A DNA stretch of 64,000 nucleotides, taken from NCBI RefSeq assembly GCF_003478445.1, contig NZ_QUET01000022.1, positions 1 to 64,000 of the forward strand, in the 5' to 3' direction. The stretch is from Roseburia sp. AM59-24XD. Lineage in GTDB: Bacteria; Bacillota; Clostridia; Lachnospirales; Lachnospiraceae. Below, one piece after another: positions 54,357 to 61,967 of this stretch. Position numbers and translations under genes: made by a program. The notes under the pieces are model-generated. The model did not search any database and had not been told where the DNA came from. It saw nothing but the letters and a program-made list of their open reading frames with translations. The first letter of the stretch is position 1, and every line of letters starts with the position of its first letter.

Positions 54357-55391
54357 TTAATTTGTCCAAAACCCCAATTCAATATTTCGACAGGCAATCT
54401 CTTTAAATCTTGGCAACGTAAAATCGATCTTTCCGTATCCCTTATCAATCAGTATGTCTTTCGAAATAAGAATTCTACGATATTCATTGTAAGTATTCTT
54501 ATTCATTTGTGAAACACGCAATATTTCCCGGGTCGTCAGTTCCTTCGCCTGAAACATTGCCTGTAAAACCTCTTTTTCTTTTTGTGACATATCTTCCCAG
54601 ATAATATCATAAACATTATTCGTCATCTTTTCATCAAATTGATCAATGATTTCTTTGTAATTTTTCTTTGTCCGAAAACACAGATAACCCAGCACCTGAA
54701 ACGCATAAGAATAGCCCTTCGTAAATAATGCCATGTCACCGGCTTCCCTATCTGTCAGCTGCAAGTTCTTTTGGTAATCCAACATAATCGAATTTAAGCT
54801 TAACTGTTTTAAATCTTTCTTCTCTGCCCGTTTCAAAAAACTGATACGATCATCTTTCTGCAAAGACAAAATATTTTTCTTCAATCCTGCCATTAATATT
54901 ACAATGTCATAATCTTTTCTTAACCAGATATTAAATGATTGAAAAAAGGCTTTGATATTCTGCGTATTGGAAATCTCATCTATTGTAAATAAAATGCGTT
55001 TCTTTTTCTTTGTGATACATTCCAAATATTGTTCGATCTTATGATTTGCACTTTCAATCGACTGCGTCTTTTCCAAAGTGATACCCACCACAGAAACACT
55101 GATCTTTAATTCGTCTAAAAGTTTCTTCTGCGACAAATGTTCCAATGTCTGTTCAAACATATCGAGATCTCTGTTCAAAGAAATAACAATGAAATCTTCC
55201 CGCTTCCGAAAATATTTTTCCACAAATGACAGCGCAACTGTTTTCCCGCAGCCACGAAGACCTGTAAGAGCATATGCCCGGATACTTGGTTCTTGTTCCA
55301 GATAAGTCTCTATAATTTCATTTAACTCTAATTCACGATCAATATAATTTCCCGGCATTTTCCCAAATACCAGGGAATAAGGATTCTCCAT
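54357..55391 (-). CDS. AAA+ ATPase with C-terminal winged-helix-like domain
   Basis: The 344-residue protein has Walker A GLRGCGKTV, Walker B ILFTIDEIS, and an archaeal-ATPase/STAND-type core (FIVISLNRD, VVILMAGLKK). The C-terminal part, residues about 270-340 (LTTREILRVSQMNKNTYNEYRRIL), looks like a winged helix. Similar proteins act as DNA-linked or signalling ATPases in Firmicutes; the function is unknown. The chosen ATG (55391) has GGAG 10 bp upstream. Three 29-bp repeats lie just before the gene. Confidence 0.75.
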   Translation of the reverse strand: MENPYSLVFGKMPGNYIDRELELNEIIETYLEQEPSIRAYALTGLRGCGKTVALSFVEKYFRKREDFIVISLNRDLDMFEQTLEHLSQKKLLDELKISVSVVGITLEKTQSIESANHKIEQYLECITKKKKRILFTIDEISNTQNIKAFFQSFNIWLRKDYDIVILMAGLKKNILSLQKDDRISFLKRAEKKDLKQLSLNSIMLDYQKNLQLTDREAGDMALFTKGYSYAFQVLGYLCFRTKKNYKEIIDQFDEKMTNNVYDIIWEDMSQKEKEVLQAMFQAKELTTREILRVSQMNKNTYNEYRRILISKDILIDKGYGKIDFTLPRFKEIACRNIELGFWTN

Positions 55392-55405
55392 GGACGCCAC
55401 ACTCC

Positions 55406-55488
55406 TTTATACATTTTTATATACTTCATATCTTTTTATACATTTCTATATACTTCAATATTTATTATATATTTCTATATACTTTATG
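55406..55488. repeat. Three 29-bp direct repeats upstream of the ATPase gene
   Basis: TTTATACATTTYTATATACTTCA-like units start at about 55406, 55435 and 55464, a spacing of 29 bp. They begin 15 bp upstream of the ATPase start codon and may be its autoregulatory sites. Confidence 0.6.
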
Positions 55489-55668
55489 TCAAACAAAAGA
55501 AATGCAAAGTCCGATGGATCATCCCTGTTATTCCCGATCAGAAAACTTCTCCTCAAGAGTGTCTAATCGTGATTTACTAAATCGTGATTTGGCAGTTGTT
55601 ATACCCGGATTTACGCGAAAAAGGAGGGGGAGATAAGTCACACTGTTCTTTCGTATGTTCTCTATTCC

Positions 55669-55685
55669 CATAACAAACCGTTATA
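55669..55685. promoter_or_regulatory. LysR operator of the racemase-TetR gene
   Basis: CATAACA-AAC-CGTTATA matches the other operators except for two end bases. The centre (55677) is 55.5 bp upstream of the TATAAT box centre. Confidence 0.7.
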
Positions 55686-55729
55686 CCATTCATTAAAAAA
55701 TGTCGTTTCCCCTATGTCACCGTCTGTTT

Positions 55730-55735
55730 TATAAT
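55730..55735 (+). promoter_or_regulatory. -10 box of the racemase promoter
   Basis: TATAAT lies about 100 bp before the gene start. No good -35 box is present at 17 bp (TTCCCC), in line with dependence on an activator. Confidence 0.55.
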
Positions 55736-55838
55736 GATTATAAAGTCAGGCAAGGGTGCAGCTTCTATGCATCTTTGCCTTTTATTTTACAAAAAACTGT
55801 CGAATTGAAACATGATATACAGAAAGAAGGGGATTTGC

Positions 55839-57443
55839 ATGAATTGTACCTATAATGAGAATCTTTATGAGCATTCCTTTCGCACGATCGATTCCCACAC
55901 GATGGGAGAAGCAACACGCATCATATACGATGGATTTCCGGAGCTGCCGGGACAGACTATGATGGAGAAGAAGGAATATCTGATCAGCCATTACGATCAC
56001 TACCGCAAGGCGTTGATGCTGGAGCCGCGCGGTCACCGCGATATGTTTGGCGCACTGCTGACACCGCCGGTGCATGAGGAAGCGGACTACGGCGTAATCT
56101 TTATGGATTCGGGCGGATGTCTGAACATGTGCGGACACGGCAGTATCGGCACCGCCTCCATGCTGGTGGAAACCGGCATGGTCGATGTTTCCGAGCCTTA
56201 CACCGATGTTGTGCTGGATGCCCCTTCCGGGCTGATCCGCACACGCGTCAAAGTACAGAACGGTAAAGCGAAGCAGGTCAGCATTCTGAATGTTCCCGCC
56301 TTTCTCTATAAGGAAAACCAGACGATCGACATTCAGGGCTACGGCATGATCCAGTATGATATTTCCTTTGGCGGTTCGTTTTTTGCCCTGGTTGACGCAG
56401 AGCAGATCGGTATTGACATCACGATGGAAAACGTTGACATTCTGTCGGAGCTCGGCATGCTGCTTCTGAAAAAGATCAATGAAACCGTGCCGATCAAGCA
56501 TCCGTATCTGGACATCACAACCGTGGATCTGGTGGAGTTTTACAGCCATACCGACAAGCCGGAGGCGGACATGAAAAACTGCGTGATCTTCGGCATGGCG
56601 CAGGCAGACCGCTCTCCGTGCGGTACCGGAACAAGTGCGAAAATGGCGGCTCTTTACGCGAAGGGCGAGCTTGCCCTGCGCACACCATTTGTCTACGAGA
56701 GTGTTACCGGCTCGCTTTTCACCGGGGAAGCTACGAAGGAGGTCGATGTCGGCGGATACCGCGGCATCATCCCTCAGATTACCGGAAGTGCCTATATGAC
56801 CGGCATGAACACATGGCTTCTTGATCCGGAGGATCCGCTGGAGCTTGGATTTCTTCTGGGTACACAGAAAAAGGCACCGAAAGAGAGTGACCGCAGCCGC
56901 ATCGTGCGCGCCGCATGGCAATTATTTCATGAGAAAGGATATGATTCTACATCTGTAGAAGATGTTGTGGAGCTTGCCGGCGTGACATCCGAAATCTTCC
57001 ACCGGTATTTTCAGGAAAAGGATGATCTGGAATACACGCTCGGCGATCTGTTTGACCGCAAATACGCAGACCTGATGGTGCAGATCAACCCACGGCTCAG
57101 CCGCTACGAGACACTGCTTTATCTGAACCGTGAGCTTTTCCATCTGATCGAGACGGAGGTTCCTCTTCCTCTTGTGAAACATTTGTATATGGAAGACATC
57201 GATACGAAACACAATCTCCTGAATAAAAAGCGATTCTATTATTCTCTGATCCCGCAGATCATTGAAGAGGGACAGGACAAGGGAGAGTTCCGCCGTTCCG
57301 AAAATGCCAGAGAACTCGCCGATAATTATTTCTCGCTGGAGCGCGGCATCATTTACGACTGGTGCGTTAAGGACGGAAAAGACAGCCTCGTCCACAAGGG
57401 ACAGCGGTTACTGCAGATCTTCCTGAAGGAGCTGCTGGCATAA
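55839..57443 (+). CDS. prdF: Proline racemase fused to a TetR-type C-terminal domain
   Basis: Residues 1-335 are a proline racemase (PrdF): HSFRTIDSHTMGEATRI, MDSGGCLNMCGHGSIG with catalytic Cys98, and RSPCGTGTSAKMAALY with Cys261. They interconvert L- and D-proline. Residues about 350-534 look like a TetR/AcrR regulator, with the helix-turn-helix RIVRAAWQLFHEKGYDSTSVEDVVELAGVTSEIFHRYFQEKDDL and a helical C-terminus. The linker is GTQKKAPKES. The two parts are in one frame with no stop. GAAGGGG precedes 55839; 55812 is less likely. The gene lies downstream of a LysR operator. Confidence 0.88.
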   Translation: MNCTYNENLYEHSFRTIDSHTMGEATRIIYDGFPELPGQTMMEKKEYLISHYDHYRKALMLEPRGHRDMFGALLTPPVHEEADYGVIFMDSGGCLNMCGHGSIGTASMLVETGMVDVSEPYTDVVLDAPSGLIRTRVKVQNGKAKQVSILNVPAFLYKENQTIDIQGYGMIQYDISFGGSFFALVDAEQIGIDITMENVDILSELGMLLLKKINETVPIKHPYLDITTVDLVEFYSHTDKPEADMKNCVIFGMAQADRSPCGTGTSAKMAALYAKGELALRTPFVYESVTGSLFTGEATKEVDVGGYRGIIPQITGSAYMTGMNTWLLDPEDPLELGFLLGTQKKAPKESDRSRIVRAAWQLFHEKGYDSTSVEDVVELAGVTSEIFHRYFQEKDDLEYTLGDLFDRKYADLMVQINPRLSRYETLLYLNRELFHLIETEVPLPLVKHLYMEDIDTKHNLLNKKRFYYSLIPQIIEEGQDKGEFRRSENARELADNYFSLERGIIYDWCVKDGKDSLVHKGQRLLQIFLKELLA

Positions 57444-57449
57444 ATTTTC

Positions 57450-58346
57450 TTATTTCTCTGCCGGCTTCATATTGCAAAGCACCAGTGCGCCCAGGATCAG
57501 AACCATTCCCGCCACGCCTCCGAGACTCATTTTCTCGTGGAATATCACAATTCCAAGAAGCGTTGCCACAAGCGGTTCAACCGATGCAATGATCGAAGCA
57601 CGGCCATTTTCCATCGTATTTAAACCATAATTATATAATGTGTACGGAAGCACGGTGCTGATCACGCCGAATACCAGAAAAAATGCGATCATGCCACCGC
57701 TGCTGACCGTCACACTCCAGATGCCCGCTCCGTTGATAAACGGAAGCGTGGTCACTGCCGCCACCAGAAAGGTATAAAAAGAGATCGTCAGAGAATGATA
57801 TCCCCGGTCGATCGCATACCTGGAAAAGATCGAATAAAGTGCATATCCAAGGCCCGAACCAAGTCCGGTCAGAATCCCCGCCGCATTTAATGAGACGGCA
57901 TCTCCGATGATCCCCGTCACGAAAATACAGCCGACAAATGTCATGACAAGTGCCGTCACCTTCCGAACCGTAAAGCGCTCGCCAAAAAGGATGCGCGACA
58001 GAACCATGACAATCGCAGGTGCCGTATAAAGAAGTACGGCTGCCACCGACATGGAGGTCAGGGAAATCGTCTTGAAATAGCAGTAATTAAAGAAAACAAT
58101 ACTGCCTATCCCTGTTCCGAGAAAACACCACAGATCCCGCAAACGGATCCGAAGCAGTTCCCTGCGAAAAAATATCATAAACACAAACATGGCGATCACC
58201 GTTGCCATTGCACGTATCGCCACAATATCCATACTCTGCAGCCCTCTTGCGTTATAAACGCGAACAAAGAGTCCCATGGATCCCCAGAGACTCCCTGCCG
58301 CCAGAATAGCGGGTACTGCAAATGTTCTTTTTTTCTGTTTTGCCAC
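57450..58346 (-). CDS. DMT-superfamily (EamA) transporter
   Basis: The 298-residue protein has ten predicted spans and two EamA repeats (IFFRRELLRIRLRDLWCFLG near the middle; GVISTVLPYTLYNYGLNTMENGRASIIASVEPLVATLLGIVIFHEKMSLGG near the C-terminus). These export or import small metabolites or amino acids. The start is GTG at 58346, eight bases after GGGAGG; ATG at 58352 is closer to the site. It is convergent with the racemase gene. Confidence 0.8.
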   Translation of the reverse strand: MAKQKKRTFAVPAILAAGSLWGSMGLFVRVYNARGLQSMDIVAIRAMATVIAMFVFMIFFRRELLRIRLRDLWCFLGTGIGSIVFFNYCYFKTISLTSMSVAAVLLYTAPAIVMVLSRILFGERFTVRKVTALVMTFVGCIFVTGIIGDAVSLNAAGILTGLGSGLGYALYSIFSRYAIDRGYHSLTISFYTFLVAAVTTLPFINGAGIWSVTVSSGGMIAFFLVFGVISTVLPYTLYNYGLNTMENGRASIIASVEPLVATLLGIVIFHEKMSLGGVAGMVLILGALVLCNMKPAEK

Positions 58347-58362
58347 AAGCATCGCCTCCCTG

Positions 58363-58974
58363 CTATGCGTCCGGTTCATCATCCTTAAACCGCATCTGTA
58401 CGATCTCCGCAAGAATCTGCGCAGTCTGTTCCACTCCCAGCAGTCCGCTGTTGATGATCAAATGCTTGTGCGCCGGATCGGACGAACTAAACTTCGCATA
58501 TCTTTTGTGATAACGGTTTCTCGCTTTATCGACCTCCGTGATCATCTTCTTGGCTTCCTCTTCCTTCATACCGAGAGGTCCTGTACAGTTGGCAAGACGG
58601 TCCTTATAAGATGCGTAGACAAACACATGAAATGCATTCGGCTCATCGCGCAGGACATAATCGGAACAGCGTCCTACGATAATACAGGATTCCTTCGCCG
58701 CAAGTGCCGTGATGATGCCACTCTGTGCCTGAAAGATCCTTGTCTGACGGTCTGCAGATTCTGTTCCGAGCGGAAACAGCATTTCAAAAAATCCGGAAGT
58801 GTCCTTTTCCTCCTCATTACTAATGACGGAAACCGGCAGATCCAGCTTCTGTGATGCCGCCTCGACAATATCTCTATCATAATACTCCACATGAAGCAGC
58901 TCTGACAACCGTTTTGCGATCGGACGTCCCATGCTTCCAAATTCTCTTGTGATCGTTACGACAAATTTCTTCAT
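58363..58974 (-). CDS. Cytidylate kinase-like protein
   Basis: The 203-residue protein belongs to the cytidylate-kinase-like family: VTITREFGSMGRPIAKRLSELLHVEYYDRDIVEAAS, with a modified P-loop, VGRCSDYVLRD, and the C-terminal YHKRYAKF. Nucleotide kinase activity is expected, but the substrate is not clear since the usual Walker A is replaced by EFGSMGRPI. The start at 58974 follows GAGGGAG. The gene is 16 bp upstream of the transporter gene. Confidence 0.8.
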   Translation of the reverse strand: MKKFVVTITREFGSMGRPIAKRLSELLHVEYYDRDIVEAASQKLDLPVSVISNEEEKDTSGFFEMLFPLGTESADRQTRIFQAQSGIITALAAKESCIIVGRCSDYVLRDEPNAFHVFVYASYKDRLANCTGPLGMKEEEAKKMITEVDKARNRYHKRYAKFSSSDPAHKHLIINSGLLGVEQTAQILAEIVQMRFKDDEPDA

Positions 58975-59061
58975 AGTCTCCCTCGATTCTGTGCCGCCGA
59001 ATCCGGCTTCTTTTCTGTCTGCACCGCGGCACTGGTGCAAACGCCCTGGTTTCGTATTATC

Positions 59062-59237
59062 GTGTCTGTCCTATTTATCGGACATATGGCATTATTGGTG
59101 TCTCTGTCCTATTTATTGGACATATGGCATTATCGGTGTCTCTATCCTGTTTACCGGACATATGGCATTATCGGTGTCTCTATCCTGTTTATCGGACATA
59201 TGGCATTATCGGTGTCACTGTCCTTTTTATCGGACAC
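59062..59237. repeat. 38-bp tandem repeat, 4.5 units
   Basis: Units of GTGTCTCTRTCCTRTTTATYGGACATATGGCATTATYG begin at 59062, 59098, 59136, 59174 and 59212 (the first is 36 bp, the last a 26-bp half unit). Each has a TGTCC/GGACA mini hairpin. It fills the gap between the ABC ATPase stop codon and the cytidylate kinase gene. Confidence 0.9.
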
Positions 59238-59977
59238 TACTGATTTAAGAATCTGGACAGGAATGCTTTCGTACGCTCTTCCTTCGGATTCTCCATAACC
59301 TCCTTCGCCGGACCTTCCTCCACGACATATCCGTCTGCCATAAAGATGACGCGGTCTGCCACATCCCTTGCAAATGCCATCTCATGCGTAACGACGATCA
59401 TAGTCATTCCTTCCTTTGCCAGATCCTTCATAACATTTAACACTTCTCCGACAAGCTCCGGATCCAGTGCCGATGTCGGCTCATCAAATAACAGCGCTGC
59501 CGGCTCCATAGCTAGTGCTCTGGCGATCGCCACACGCTGCTGCTGACCACCGGATAAGGTTGACGGCATCACATGTGCCTTGCTCTCAAGACCAACTTTT
59601 TTCAGAAGCTCCATACCGATTTCCTTTGCCTCGGCTTTGTTGCGATGCTTTGTCAGAACCGGAGCCATCGTCACGTTTCCGAGTACCGTCTTGAGCGGAA
59701 ACAGATTAAACCGCTGAAACACCATTCCCACTTCCTCCCGGAACTTCCGGATATCTGCCTTTGAATCGCAGATATTTTCCCCTTTATAAAGAACTTCTCC
59801 CGAGGTGGGTGTTTCTAACTGATTGATGCAGCGCAGGAATGTACTTTTTCCTGAGCCGGACGGTCCGATGATACAGACAACCTCTCCCTCGCTGACCTCC
59901 ATATTAATGTCCCGCAGGACCTCCAGATCACCAAATGCCTTCGACAGATGGTTTACCTTTATCATTGTATTTCCCAT
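59237..59977 (-). CDS. Polar amino-acid ABC transporter ATP-binding protein
   Basis: The 246-residue ATPase is of the GlnQ/HisP type: Walker [10 protein letters not shown], signature [16 protein letters not shown], Walker [14 protein letters not shown] and switch [12 protein letters not shown]. It drives the permease at 59988-60662 with the binding protein at 60890-61750. The ATG at 59977 follows GGAGGT by about 5 bp. The gene ends at the first unit of the tandem repeat. Given the LysR site upstream of the operon, proline or a related substrate is likely. Confidence 0.92.
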   Translation of the reverse strand: MGNTMIKVNHLSKAFGDLEVLRDINMEVSEGEVVCIIGPSGSGKSTFLRCINQLETPTSGEVLYKGENICDSKADIRKFREEVGMVFQRFNLFPLKTVLGNVTMAPVLTKHRNKAEAKEIGMELLKKVGLESKAHVMPSTLSGGQQQRVAIARALAMEPAALLFDEPTSALDPELVGEVLNVMKDLAKEGMTMIVVTHEMAFARDVADRVIFMADGYVVEEGPAKEVMENPKEERTKAFLSRFLNQ

Positions 59978-59987
59978 ATGGCACCTC

Positions 59988-60662
59988 CTATTTATTGGCA
60001 ATCCGCTTTTCAACCATCTTCTGTACGATCATCAGGACAGACAAAAGTACCAGATAGAAAATGGCACACACGGTATATCCCGGAATCGTTTTGTAGGTTC
60101 TCATAACATAATTCTGCGTCTGTCTTGTAATTTCATTGACCGAAATCATGGACAGAAGTGCCGTGTCCTTTACGGAAATAATAAACTGGTTAAACAAACT
60201 CGGGATAATAGAACGAAATGCCGGTGGAATTATAATATGTATCATAATCTGCATCGGATTTAAGCCAAGCGACGCTCCCGCTTCCTTCTGTCCAATATCC
60301 ACGCTGTCCAGTGCTCCCCGCACAAGCTGTGATATAAATGCACCTGCATTTAATGTGATAACAAGGATACCGGCCAATGTCGGATCCAGCACCACTCTCT
60401 CCCCCTTGATCAGTCCGATGATCTCCGGCACCACAAAATATACATACAATGCCTGCACCACGATCGGGGTACCACGCATGATCCATACATAAATATTGGC
60501 AATTCCTTTTGCAATCTTATTGCGGCTCTGCAGAGCATATCCGCAAAGAGAACCAAGGACAAAGCCAAACAGTATACCGATCACCGCAATCTCCATGGTG
60601 ACCTTCAAACCACGAAACAGCATCGGACCAATGGCCTGTAATAATTCAAGATCAATCCCCAT
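59988..60662 (-). CDS. Polar amino-acid ABC transporter permease
   Basis: The 224-residue protein is a HisM/GlnP-type permease with five membrane spans and the EAA loop [36 protein letters not shown] lies 6 bp before the ATG. It is separated from the binding protein gene by 227 bp containing two tandem repeats and a large hairpin, so its expression is probably lower than that of the binding protein. Confidence 0.92.
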   Translation of the reverse strand: MGIDLELLQAIGPMLFRGLKVTMEIAVIGILFGFVLGSLCGYALQSRNKIAKGIANIYVWIMRGTPIVVQALYVYFVVPEIIGLIKGERVVLDPTLAGILVITLNAGAFISQLVRGALDSVDIGQKEAGASLGLNPMQIMIHIIIPPAFRSIIPSLFNQFIISVKDTALLSMISVNEITRQTQNYVMRTYKTIPGYTVCAIFYLVLLSVLMIVQKMVEKRIANK

Positions 60663-60740
60663 GTCCTGCCTCCTTATGAAATCCGGGGCACCTTCAAGCG
60701 CCCCGGCAATGTGTATTTACGAAAAAGATAATATATTGGT

Positions 60741-60862
60741 CTATGCAAAAAAGCGAAGCTTTTTCAAAGGTGAAACTGTAGTACTTCCTGACTGCAAATT
60801 TCTATGCGAAAAAGCGAAGCTTTTTCAAAAGTGAAACTGTAGTACTTCTTGACTGCAAATTT
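60741..60862. repeat. Two 61-bp tandem direct repeats with hairpins
   Basis: Copies at 60741-60801 and 60802-60862 are about 93 percent identical and directly adjacent. Each contains AAAAAGC-GAA-GCTTTTT, a small hairpin with its own T-run, and then a segment that can pair with the DNA up to 60888. Confidence 0.85.
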
Positions 60863-60888
60863 TTTGCAGTCTTAGAAGTACTTTTCAC
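60831..60888 (-). terminator. Long hairpin between binding protein and permease genes
   Basis: The second repeat unit pairs with 60861-60888 (stem segments GACTGCAAA/TTTGCAGTC and AAGTACTTCT/AGAAGTACT). It starts one base from the binding-protein stop codon. A polar terminator or mRNA-stabilising structure is likely. Confidence 0.65.
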
Positions 60889-60889
60889 C

Positions 60890-61750
60890 TTATTCGCACC
60901 AATCCTTCTTCAGCTTATCGATCGTACCGTCATCCTGCAGCTCCTTAATTGCCTTATTGAACTGCTCAATGATATCCGGATATTTCTTGCAGATATCAAA
61001 GGAGAATGCAAGTGCGTATGGTGCCTGACCATTGTAGAACTCATCACCGACAATCTTAAGCTTTACCTCACCGGTCTTAATTGAATAAGAGGTACCCGGT
61101 GCATCGTAGATCGTCGCATCTGCCTGACCACCCTCGACTGCCTTATATGCTAACGCCTGAGAATCAAAGTTCTGCAGACATTTCTCCGGAAGCTTTGATG
61201 TTGCATATTCGTAAGCGATCGTTCCGGTCTGGACTGCTACCTTATACTTGCCATCTGTCAGGTCATCCACAGACTTGATGTCGTTGTTATCCTTACCAAC
61301 TGCAACAATGATACCTGCGTCATAATAAATATCCGAGAAGTTCATGACTTCTTTTCGTTCATCAGTCGCACAGAGTGCTGCGGCACCGAGATCGATCTGT
61401 CCCTGCGTCAGTGACGTTGTCAGCGGACCATAATCCATATCCTGAATCGTATCATTTTTAATTTTAAATCCAAGCTTATCCTGCAATGCTTTCAACAATT
61501 CCACATCAAAACCCTGCAGTGTCTTTCCATCCTCCTTAAAATAAGAAAACGGTGCGTATGTTCCTGATGTTCCAACGGTTAATTCAACCTTACTCAGATC
61601 AGTTGTACCTCCCGCCTCAGAACTGCTGCCTGCCCCGGATGAACTTCCTGCATCTGAACTACTTCCGCATCCGGTAAGCATTGTCGCTACCAGTGCACCT
61701 GTCATCAATACCGAAATTGCTCTTCTCTTTACTCTTTTTAATGTTTTCAT
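60890..61750 (-). CDS. Amino-acid ABC transporter substrate-binding lipoprotein
   Basis: The 286-residue protein has a lipoprotein signal (KRRAISVLMTGALVATMLTGC with Cys as lipid site), a Ser/Gly-rich spacer and an SBP_bac_3 domain (YAPFSYFKEDGKTLQGFDVELLKALQDKLG, YGPLTTSLTQGQIDLGAAAL). It binds an amino acid outside the cell. The ATG at 61750 has GGGAG 8 bp upstream; 61756 is alternative. It is the first gene of the transporter operon, with a promoter at 61887-61915 and a LysR operator. Proline is the predicted ligand from regulation only. Confidence 0.9.
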   Translation of the reverse strand: MKTLKRVKRRAISVLMTGALVATMLTGCGSSSDAGSSSGAGSSSEAGGTTDLSKVELTVGTSGTYAPFSYFKEDGKTLQGFDVELLKALQDKLGFKIKNDTIQDMDYGPLTTSLTQGQIDLGAAALCATDERKEVMNFSDIYYDAGIIVAVGKDNNDIKSVDDLTDGKYKVAVQTGTIAYEYATSKLPEKCLQNFDSQALAYKAVEGGQADATIYDAPGTSYSIKTGEVKLKIVGDEFYNGQAPYALAFSFDICKKYPDIIEQFNKAIKELQDDGTIDKLKKDWCE

Positions 61751-61886
61751 AGTCATGTCTCCCTTCTATACGATGTCTTCTCCTCCGGCTACGATTAATT
61801 TCAATGTATGTAAAGAAAAAAACAGACGACGTGCTTACTTTTATAAGCTCCATCGCCTGTTTCAATCCAATTGAAATTATGCACCT

Positions 61887-61915
61887 ATTATAGACAAGGT
61901 TTTATCATTTGTAAA
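61887..61915 (-). promoter_or_regulatory. Promoter of the amino-acid transporter operon
   Basis: On the minus strand TTTACA (61915-61910) and TATAAT (61892-61887) are 17 bp apart, about 130 bp before the binding protein start. Confidence 0.7.
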
Positions 61916-61936
61916 GATATACTTTTTTATTACTTC

Positions 61937-61953
61937 CATAACACTTTGTAATG
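61937..61953. promoter_or_regulatory. LysR operator of the transporter operon
   Basis: CATAACA-CTT-TGTAATG matches the other operators but for one base. Its centre (61945) is 55.5 bp upstream of the centre of the -10 box, the same spacing as at prd and the racemase gene. Confidence 0.7.
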
Positions 61954-61967
61954 ACATCCCGAAAATG

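Noticed and set aside
59062..59237. Possible CRISPR array
   Set aside because: The units are contiguous with no unique spacers, and no cas genes are nearby. It is a plain tandem repeat.
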